Below are positions 24,301-35,026 of a DNA stretch of 36,274 nt, one piece after another. Every line of letters starts with the position of its first letter. The first letter of the stretch is position 1. Below the pieces are notes generated by a model, which ran no database searches, was not told the DNA's origin, and was given only the letters and a program-made list of their open reading frames with translations. This stretch comes from Nemertoderma westbladi (taxonomy: Eukaryota > Xenacoelomorpha > Nemertodermatida > Nemertodermatidae), in the NCBI GenBank assembly GCA_032718475.1, contig JAUCBJ010005947.1, positions 1-36,274 on the forward strand, given 5' to 3'. The translations under genes and the position numbers were made by a program.

Positions 24301-27300
24301 TTTTAGGTCGTGCAATATCATAAACAAAGTTTTGTTGTGCTATTTTCTGTGCTTGTTTACCAATCATGGTCATTAAGGCGCCGACTTGTTTGGCAATGCC
24401 ATTGTCTTCATTCCGAAGTTCTGTTGCATCAGCCCAAAAATTAAAGGATTGCTTCCAGTCACTAAACTCGAGGACCATATCATCTGCAGTAGTATTAAGT
24501 TGCTGGGGGATTGGATACTTTGCAGCCATGGTCCTGTTGTGCAATTTTTTTATTTATTTCTATTTTAATGGATAGCCTACCGGTAGCGCGGTAAGCCCTA
24601 GCCAATGTCTGAATGTGGCCCTAGCAGACAGGATACTGGGATATCCAGGAATTATATTAAGTTTACGTTTACTAATTTTTTTTTTCAACCAGTAGGCTCA
24701 GTCCTGTCAGAAATAATATTGCCAACAATCCGTTTTGAACAGTTCAGTTTGGGCCTGTGGGCTGTAGGCCTATTGAAACATTCGCCAACCAGTGTAATAA
24801 TAACTGAATAATCGCCAACCAGTGTAATACTAATCGCCAACCAGTGTAATAATAATCCCCAACAAATCAGTTTGTACAGTTCAGTCTGGGTCTGAGAGCT
24901 GTAATCCAATGCAGCAATACACGGTAGGCTATGTACCCGGTACCAGTACCGGTACACACTGCGCCAGTGTAGTATTGGCCAACAATATGCAATCATGTAT
25001 ATATATTCTGCTAATCCCGTCCAGATACCAAGACCATAAGACCGTACTCGGTCATGGCCTATTATATATACTACACCAACCAACCCAACCCAACCCAACC
25101 CTACCCAACCCAACCCAACCCAACCCCAACCCAACCCAACCCCAACCCAACCCAACCCAACCCCAACCCCAACCCAACCCCCAACCCAACCCAACCCATC
25201 CCAACCCAACCGAACCCATCCCAACCCAACCCAACCCAACCCAACCCAACCCAACCCAACCCAACCCAACCCAACCCAACCCAACCCAACCCAACCCAAC
25301 CCAACCCAACCCAACCCAACCCAACCCAACCCAACCCAACCCAACCAACCCAACCCAACCCAACCCTACCCAACCCAACCCAACCCAACCCAACCCAACC
25401 CAACCCAACCCAACCCAACCCAACCCATCCCAACCCAACCCAACCCAACCCAACCCAACCCAACCCAACCCAACCCAACCCAACCCAACCCAACCCATCC
25501 CAACCCAACCCAACCCAACCCAACCCAACCCAACCCAACCCAACCCAACCCATCCCAACCCAACCCAACCCAACCCAACCCAACCCAACCCAACCCAACC
25601 CAAACCCAACCCAACCCAACCCAACCCAACTATACTAACCATATAGTAATCCAAGGTCCGCAGACGTATTGATTCCGGTGAGTATATTTTAGTATAATAT
25701 CCGCGATTATTGCAGGCCAACCATTTCAGCCCATATTCATCATCAACATTCGAACCAACCTACAAAAGGTTAATGGACATTTAACGAAATTGAATACTAC
25801 TACTACGACGATTTTTGTATTTACCTTTAAGTTAATAAGTAGGCCTACTACTACTAGGTCGAGCGAACTCGGACAGTGGAAATGAGATCCTTCCAGGCTT
25901 CCCGATTCTCTATAGTTGTCGCAATTTCGTTTCTCCCAAGTTCAGTATCCCTTTCAAGTTGATCTATATATGTTATGGCCGGTCGTCCACGACTACGCTT
26001 TCCATGAGTTGGTTGCCAGAGAAGTAGATCTGGTATGACCTCGTCTTTACTTCTCCAGCAATGCCCACTGAATCTTAATCTGCGTTCACGGAGGGTGGTT
26101 GATACAGGTGGTATTGTACCATAAAGCTCGGCGTCTGTCATGTGTTGTCTCCAGCTGATGTTTAGGGCTGCCCTTAGTAGTCTTGTGTAGCAACCATCAA
26201 TTCGTTGTTCAAGTGATTTAGTCAGTGTGCAGGTCTCACCCCCGTATAAAAATACACTTTCCACTGTGGCTCGAAAAAACTTAGTCTTCAGGTGCCTGGA
26301 GAGATCTGATTTCCAGATGGTATCCATTTTTGATAGAGCTACCCATGCCTTTGCTTTCCTAACTTATGTCTTTCTTTCTGATGTCTATCCGTGAAGCAAA
26401 ATAATTGAATTCGTTTTTAGCTGATTATTATCGATTATTGTCAAGTATCCATCAACATTAAAAGTGATGAATTCGGTCTTGGAAGCATTTATATGCAATC
26501 CAACTTCCTTAACAGCCCTTTCCACTTTGTTCACGTGAAGTTGTATATATCAGTTAGAGTATTAGATAGCAGGACGATGACATTGTCAAAGTATCTCATG
26601 ATTTTATGAGTTAAACGCTGGGGACTCCCCTCGTGAACTGAACAGTGATTTATTTTATAATCCGATCGATTTCCAGCTCTAGGCTCTTTATCAAGGTAGA
26701 TGGTTATAAAGTTACATATAAATCAACAATAATACATGATATTGCATGATACGTCATGATACATGGTACATGATGCAAGACATTTTAACATTTAGATAAA
26801 GTTTCTAATGACCGGGATAAGCTCTTCTTCGTTCTTGTTGTGTGAATCCAAGATCTTCTCCATTTGTGATCGTCCTCATTGCGTATTCCTACTACAATAA
26901 TTATGAATGATGGTAGAATCGGACCTCTGCATTTACTATTCTGCGGTCCGAGTCGATTAGTTTGAAAGGTTTATGAACGGAAATTAGGTTCCATTAGGGT
27001 ATTAAAAGTTCCAAAGCTTCCCCTTACCCTTTTCGAATTTTTTGTTGGTAAACGGATTTCGACCAAATAAATCAAAAATAGCTCAGATACTTGCGCTACG
27101 GAGACTGATTGTGTCAAAGAATCTCCCCGCTGTCCTGACATTTATGGACTTTAAGAAAGCATTCGACACCATCAATAGAGGTAACATGTTGGAAATCCTA
27201 AGACCTTAGCCGATCGTCCAGGGCTACGCTTTCCTTGTTTCAAACACTTACACCTGTTTACAACATATCAAATATAATCAGCTAGCAAACGATTTTACAA

Positions 27301-30300
27301 GAATATATCTATCTGATGCAAAAAAAAAAATATATATAACTAAAATATTGTAATAAATGGATTAATAAGAGAGCATAGCCCTGACGTTCTATACCTTAAA
27401 AGGGAATATTCGCACCCTGGGTCCTTCTCCTTTGTTCCTAGTATTGATAACGTTCTCTGCTGAATCGTCTCCTATATCCGTTAAAATCATTATCACCTTC
27501 TCACAATTGGCTGCGGATCCGGCAATCTATATGACGGAGACACGAATGATTGTTATTAAAGGTGAAAAAACTAATTCAGAACCAGATATTACAGAGTTAG
27601 TTATGAGGGTTGTGAGTTCAGATGGAGAAATTCATTTATATCACGCCTGTCTGTCGCCGATTTGACAATTGACAGGTTATAAAGTATTTACCAATAAACC
27701 GATTAGGCTATGATATACCATACCAATAGGCGAGTCAATCTAGCTGAAAAAGGGGGTCAACCCACGCTTTAGGTCAATGGGCACAACGAGTCAAAGAGAA
27801 CAAAATGAGTCAAAGGGTACAAACCAGGCGGTTATTTAGTTCGTTTATTATTTTGGTTAGGGTTAGTTGGTCAGCAGGCCTCAACCATAATTAAAACTGT
27901 CATGTAACCCTCACCCTAAGTCATAATAATCTAAGAAATTTAGAGGAATTTCTGACATCATTGCCATTAACGGCCCCGGTACCCCCTACTACTACTGTAA
28001 CCAGCGAGTTTCATACAGTATAAAAATACATGTTGTTCACTTTGTCCTGCTGTACCCTTTATACAGTATAACATTTGTACCCTTTGACGTGGTTTTTGTA
28101 ATACTTAAGGGTTTTTTGCTAGATTGACTCGACTAGGTCGGCAAGGCCGGCAAGGCAAGGCCAAAAGATAGCTAGTTCTTGCTCACGTGATGGTATGTAA
28201 TTATTCTAACAGGATGATAGTGATGTAGTTTAGCTCACCTGATGGTGGGTTAGTAAAGCAGTGTGTAGCACATTAGTTAGATTGGATATCAAATTTGGAC
28301 TCACAACATAAGAATCTTCCAAACAGCGCCGCAGCATCTGTAAAATATAAATAATAAATAATTAAACTGATCAACATATTGTCAATAACGTTGTGGCAAT
28401 GTTCTTTATTTGACTGTAAACAATTGACTCCCTCGTGGTACGGGAAAAAAAAGATCTAGAAAATAACATGATTCATCTCCATTGTGAGTTAACTGTATTA
28501 GGTAGACAGTGAAATGGTAAATTATCACAACAGTCATCAGACCTTAAAACATTCAGTGATGTCGCGATATATTTGGTATGACATGCCGGTTCCGTAATTG
28601 CAACTGTCTCGATATGGGATCGAACTCGGGACATTTTTTCTTATTTCTGCATAGTTCGAATATATTAATGACGTACTAATGCATTGAGCTACAACTGAAT
28701 GTAGCAGTGGCCGCTGCAAACGCACCTGTTTATTGTGAACTGTTGCCCGTACCAGAAAGGGACCATCGTCTAATGTATCATTGAAACATGGAATTATGTA
28801 GTTAACGTTATTCGAATACTAAAACAATTAAAATAAGTTAAAATAATTATAGCCTGCATAAAAACATATTAGATATTAATTAATTAAGACCACCAGAGGG
28901 CTAAGCAACTCACACCTCTGACTCTAGTTACGAAATTTAAAATTGAATGCATTAAAAAAATACCTAGAAATCAACATCTGGTACTGTATAATGTTGTGTA
29001 CGTGTAGTTATGGTCCATAGAGAGCAATAATTAAAACAGAGTTGGGAGAATAATTATATTTTATTAAAAAAATACGGTTTATATTAAATCTATTATATTA
29101 AAAAACTATATACGTAGTACTTCCTTTATCGCAGAAGCAATAAACGTCACGTTACTAAACAACAGACTTACAACAATTATATTAATGTAATCATGGTCCA
29201 CCAGTGTGTCCATCAGACTGAATGCAGTGTCCTTCATGGCCCGTATGGTCTGCCCTTCCACCGACCCACTTGTGTCTAAGACTATCAGAACGTCCTTCGG
29301 TGGCATTATCGACTCAATGTACCACGGCCGAATTCGGATGTCAAACAGATCAACCTTCTGCCCTTTATAGCCGCTACTTAATGGGAATTCCGAGCCTAAA
29401 AAATAAAAACATAATTAATAAAATAACTATAGGGAAAACCCACGAAAAGTGGACAGCAGATGTTGTCGTAACATTATATGCAACTGTAAATGGTTGCTAG
29501 GTAATATTCTAAATTAAATTTTCTGCTTACATTATGAGATAAATTAGAAAATTAGAATAATTAAATATCAATTAATTGAAAATTTTTCACGTTCAAAATT
29601 TTTCTTATATCCATTTATTAAAATACTCCATTGCTCCATATCTGTATGTAAAACGATATAGTTTGGATCTAATCTTATTAGTGCGAGTCAACGAATTTAT
29701 TTCAAAACTCTAATGAAAATGCCATCTTAAAATGAAAGTAATAAACCCAATGAAAAACAAAAACAACAATCAAAAATCAGCACCCATAATAACTACAATT
29801 AATTTTATCAGCCAGTATGGCTTCTAACATGACCACATTTCACAATAGAGTAGAACGATTACCTTAAGAATAAGTTAATATTTTTTACAAAGAATCAAAA
29901 AGAAACATTACAAACATGCTGCATTGTTGCTACGCTACTATTGTACCTGGATACGTTCGTGTCAGTCCAGTGGTACTAGCGAAGTATTGCCATGACAACG
30001 GTGTCCCAGCCGCAATCGCCTCTTCTGAATTCTTTTTCAATATCGGTTCAAAACCTTTAGTCCAAATTAATTCCCTCAATATATCTGGACCTAAGAAGAA
30101 AAGTTACAGTAAAATGTTATCGGTCTGGATTTATTTAGGTCTATTAGTATAATAGACCAGCTGGTGCTGACGTCACCCTTTTAGTATATAATAGACCAGC
30201 GGGAACTGACGTCACCCTATTAGTATAATAGACCAGCTGGTACTGACGTCACCCTATTAGTATAATAGACCACCTGGTACTGACGTCACCCTATTAGTAT

Positions 30301-33300
30301 ATAATAGACCAGCTGGTACTGACGTCACCCTATTATTAAATAATAGACCAGCTGGTACTGACGTCACCCTATTAGTATAATAATAGACCAGCTGGTACTG
30401 ACGTCACCCTATTAGTATAATAGACCAGCTGGTACTGACGTCACACTATTAATATAATGGACCAGCTGGTACTGACGTCACCCTATTAGTATAATAAACC
30501 AGCTGGTACTTACGTCACCCTATTAGTATAATAGATAAACTGGTACTGACGTCACCCTATTATTATAATAGACCAGCTGGTACTGACGTCACCCTATTAA
30601 TATAATAGACCAGCTGGTACTGACGTCACCCTATTAGTATAATAAACCAGCTGGTACTTACGTCACCCTATTAGTATAATAGATAAACTGGTACTGACGT
30701 CACCCTATTATTATAATAGACCAGCTGGTACTGACGTCACCCTATTAATATAATAATAGACCAGCTGGGACTGACGTCACCCTTAGTATAATTGACCAGC
30801 TGGTACTTACGCTACCCTATTAATATAATAGATAAACTGGTACTGACGTCACCCTATTAGTATAATAGACCAGCTGGTACTGACGTCACCCTATTAGTAT
30901 AATAAACCAGCTGGTACTTACGTCACCCTATTAGTATAATAGATAAACTGGTACTGACGTCACCCTATTAGTATAATAGATAAACTGGTACTGACGTCAC
31001 CCTATTAGTATATAATAGACCAGCTGGTGCTGACGTCACCCTTTTAGTATATAATAGACCAGCTGGTGCTGACGTCACCATTTTAGTATATAATAGACCA
31101 GCTGGTACTGACGTCACCCTATTAGTATAATAGACCAGCTGGTGCTGACGTCACCCTTTTAGTATATAATAGACCAGCTGGTGCTGACGTCACCCTTTTA
31201 GTATATAATAGACCAGCTGGCACTGACGTCACCCTATTAGTATAATAGACCTGCTGGTACTGACGTCACCCTTTTAATATATAATAGACCAGCTTGTGTT
31301 GACGTCACCCCCTTTTAGTATATAATAGACCAGCTGGTACTGACGTCACCCTATTAGTATAATAGACCAGCGGGTACTGACGTCACCCTATTAGTATAAT
31401 AGACCAGCTGGTACTGACTGACGACACCCTATTATCACTCACTCCCATCATATATTTCCGTAGGAATCTGTATTGAACTTGTTTCCATGGTAACTTTCTT
31501 CCCATTGAACTCCGAGTTAGCCGTTAGAGTAACTGATTTTGGCCAATCCTTCGAGTTCGCCTCATTCTTCCAGGTTTCATTTTTCTATAAATTATATTAC
31601 AGAAAGTATACTAAGTAATTACCGGAACAGCTGCATAAGTATAGACCTATTGTATAACAGTTTGATAAGTTTTTATAAAAATACAATAACTCTATATAAT
31701 ATAGTAGATCATTGGACCTCTGGTACCACCAGTTACTTTTGTGTCGGTATAATAATAGTGGTTCCGCAGCTGATGTAGTTTAATAAACAATTAATTTAAC
31801 AGTTTTGGAATTCGTGTGAAACAAAAATACACGGTAGTAGTCTACCTACTACCGCGGTAGTATTCAACCTGCTACCGCGGTAGTAGTGCTTACCTACTAC
31901 CGCGGTAGTAGTGCCTACCTGCTACCGCGGTAGTACTTTCTACATGCTACCGCAGTAGTAGTCTACCTACTACCGCGGTAGTAGCCTACCTGCTACCGCG
32001 GTAGTAGCCTACCTGCTACCGCGGTAGTAGTGTTTACCTGCTACCGCGGTATTAGTGTATACCTGCTACCGCGGTAGTACTTTCTACATGCTACCGCAGT
32101 AGTAGTCTACCTACTACCGCGGTAGTAGTCATCAACCTGCTACCGCGGTAGTATTCAACCTGCTACCGCGGTAGTAATGCTTACCTACTACCGCGGTAGT
32201 AGTGCCTACCTGCTACCGCGGTAGTACTTTCTATATGCTACCGCAGTAGTAGTCTACCTACTACCGCGGTAGTAGCCTACCTGCTACCGCGGTAGTAGTG
32301 CTTACCTGCTACCGCGGTATTAGTGTATACCTGCTACCGCGGTAGTACTTTCTACATGCTACCGCAGTAGTAGTCTACCTACTACCGCGGTAGTAGCCTA
32401 CCTGCTACCGCGGTAGTAGTGCTTACCTGCTACCGCGGTATTAGTGTATACCCTACCTGTTACCGGGATACTAGTGTCTACCTGCCAGCTGCTACCGCGG
32501 TAGTTGTGTCTACCTGCTACCGCGGTAGTTGTGTCTACTTGCTACCGCGGTAGTTGTATCTACCTGCTACCGCGGTAGTAGTGTCTACAATGCTACCGCG
32601 GTAGTTGTGTCTACCTGCTACCGCGGTTGTAGTGTCTACCTGCTACCGCGGTAGTAGTGTCTACAATGCTACCGCGGTAGTAGTGTCTACCTGCTACCGC
32701 GGTAGTAGTGTCTACATGCCAGCTGATACCGCGGTTGTTGTGTTTACCTGCTACCGAGGTAGTTGTGTCTACCTGCTACCGCGGTGGTAGTGTCTACCTG
32801 CTACCGCGGTAGTAGTGTCTACCTGCTACCGCGGTAGTTGTGTCTACCTGCTACCGCGGTAGTAGTGTCTACCTGCTACCGCGGTAGTAGTGTCTACCTG
32901 CTACCGCGGTAGTAGTGTCTACCTGCTACCGCGGTAGTTGTGTCTACCTGCTACCGCGGTAGTAGTGTCTACAATGCTACCGCGGTAGTTGTGTCTACCT
33001 GCTACCGCGGTAGTAGTGTCTACATGCCAGCTGATACCGCGGTTGTTGTGTCTACCTGCTACCGCGGTATTAGTGTCTACCTGCTACCGCGGTAGTGGTG
33101 TCTACCTGCTACCGCTGTAGTAGTCTACCTGCTACCGCGTTAGTAGTGTCTAACTGCTACCACGGTAGAAGTTTCTACCTGCTACCGCGGTAGTAGTGTC
33201 TACCTGCTACCGCGGTAGTAGTGTCTAACTGCTACCGCGGTAGTAGTGTCTACCTGCTACCGCGGTAGTAGTGTCTACCTGCTACCGCGGTGGTAGTGTC

Positions 33301-34992
33301 TACCTGCTACCGCGGTAGTAGTGTCTACAATGCTACCGCGGTAGTAGTGTCTACCTGCTACCGCGGTAGTAGTGTCTACATGCCAGCTGATACCGCGGTT
33401 GTTGTGTCTACCTGCTACCGAGGTAGTAGTCTACCTGCTACGGCGGTATTAGTGTCTACCTGCTACCGCGGTAGTGGTGTCTACCTGCTACCGCGGTAGT
33501 AGTCTACCTGCTACCGCGTTAGTAGTGTCTAACTGCTACCACGGTAGAGGTTTCTACCTGCTACCGCGGTAGTAGTGTCTACCTGCTACCGCGGTAGTAG
33601 TGTCTAACTGCTACCGCGGTAGTAGTGTCTACCTGCTACAGCGGAGTAGTGTCTACAATGCTACCGCGGTAGTAGTGTCTACCTGCTACCGCGGTAGTAG
33701 TGTCAACCTGCTACCGCGGTAGTAGTGTCTACCTGCTACCGCGGTAGTAGTGTCTAACTGCTACCGCGGTAGTAGTGTCTACCTGCTACCGCGGTAGTAG
33801 TGTCTACAATGCTACCGCGGTAGTAGTGTATACCTGCTACCGCGGTAGTAGTGTCTACCTGCTACCGCGGTAGTAGTGTCTACCTGCTACCGCGGTAGTA
33901 GTGTCTACCTGCTACCGCGGTAGTAGTGTCTACCTGCTACCGCGGTAGTAGTGTCTACAATGCTACCGCGGTAGTAGTGTCTACCTGCTACCGCGGTAGT
34001 AGTGCCTACACTACCTGTTACCCGGGTAACATAAGTACAGCATGTAGGCCGACACCTTCGACAAATGTTATTCAGTTGCATAAGATGTTGGCTGGTAGAA
34101 AAAAACATTGAGAGGTGCCGTTCTGTGGGCCAGATCACGTTTTAGTTAATTAAAAACAATTCGAGATTTCTTAAACTAAAAACTAACGTCTAATTTGATG
34201 TTGGGGTTACTGTCTATCTGTTCTTCTGCGAGTAACTGAGCCGTTTCAACCACCAAATCAATATCTTGTTTAATGCGGTTGATGTAGGAATTCAGGAATT
34301 CAGTTTCTGCTGTGACAAATTGTTGTAAATCCAAGAGATTGAGGGAGTATTTATTTGCCTCTCCGTTACCAGTGACGACATAATGGTCCTTAATGTAGTG
34401 CTACAAAATAAATAGACCAACACACTAAGAAGTTATTACACTGTTAGTAGGTGAAAGTACCGCTGTGTGGCCCCTTTCTCTGAGGGAATACATCAACTAT
34501 CAATAGTTTTTTGCAGCACAGGTTCAAATCAGACCAAAGTGTGTAAAGATTTTGCACACGGAATCCACCTGCAGTTGTTTCCCTGTCTGTACTGTCCTTC
34601 TATATTTTATTATATTAGCCAATGTTTTCGTATTAAATAATATTGAAATTAGAAATGGGACTTTATTTATTTACCTGTGTCAGAGGAAGAAGACAGAGAG
34701 AGGTGGCTGGCAGGTGTCGGAGGATGTATCTGGGGCGATAAACCCACGTAAATCTTTCAGGAAATTCGTTTTAAAATTGATTCACCCACGGTGTAACTCT
34801 GAAAATAATATATATTTGGAAATTGGTTTGGAAGATAAATTTGGGAAGATTATTGAAATATGTTAAACTCCATAAATTCGTTTGATGCCACTTTGACACC
34901 CTTTAATGGAGATATTTGCCCATAAAAACAAACAAGATAAGACCAAATGTTATATTATTATCGAACATTGGGAGCGGGAACTAAATTCAAAA

Positions 34993-35026
<34 letters not shown>

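Larger units (their letters stand above)
19996..25075 (-). mobile_element. Ty3/gypsy-type LTR retrotransposon, complete outline, inserted in a CCCAA microsatellite
   Basis: Two 108-bp direct repeats begin TGTAGTAT and end ATACTACA (19996-20103 and 24968-25075). Between them on the minus strand lie gag (24529-23462) and pol (23465-20676, extended past one stop to 20241). The domain order protease, RT, RNase H, integrase places it in the Ty3/gypsy superfamily; no env-like frame was found. A purine-rich tract (GAAAGGAAGTAG) touches the 3' LTR. CCAAC occurs on both sides and may be a 5-bp target duplication, though the repeated target prevents proof. The two LTRs differ at four sites that I can see, so the copy is not brand new. 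The intron is spliced from the host gene in the same orientation. Confidence 0.92.

Noticed and set aside
25076-25633. Interstitial telomere
   Set aside because: The unit is CCCAA/TTGGG, not TTAGGG or another known animal telomere repeat, and it lies inside a gene.
24685-25720. Long Asn-Pro-Thr-Gln and Gly-Trp-Val-Gly-Leu open frames
   Set aside because: They are translations of the CCCAA pentamer on either strand. Only the first residues of the minus-strand frame near 25640-25759 are a real exon.
27432-27665. Plus-strand open frame of 77 codons
   Set aside because: It lies antisense to the VWA exon 27395-27526 and shows no domain.
28537-28725. Minus-strand open frame of 62 codons
   Set aside because: It covers a decayed tRNA-SINE with no protein similarity, and it does not fit the host exon phases.
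32605-34138. Short Cys-Tyr-Arg-Gly-Ser and similar open frames on both strands
   Set aside because: They are by-products of the 25-bp palindromic minisatellite.
34552-34866. Plus-strand open frame of 104 codons
   Set aside because: No domain or homology is visible; it lies in an intron of the opposite-strand gene and has AT-rich, noncoding-like composition.
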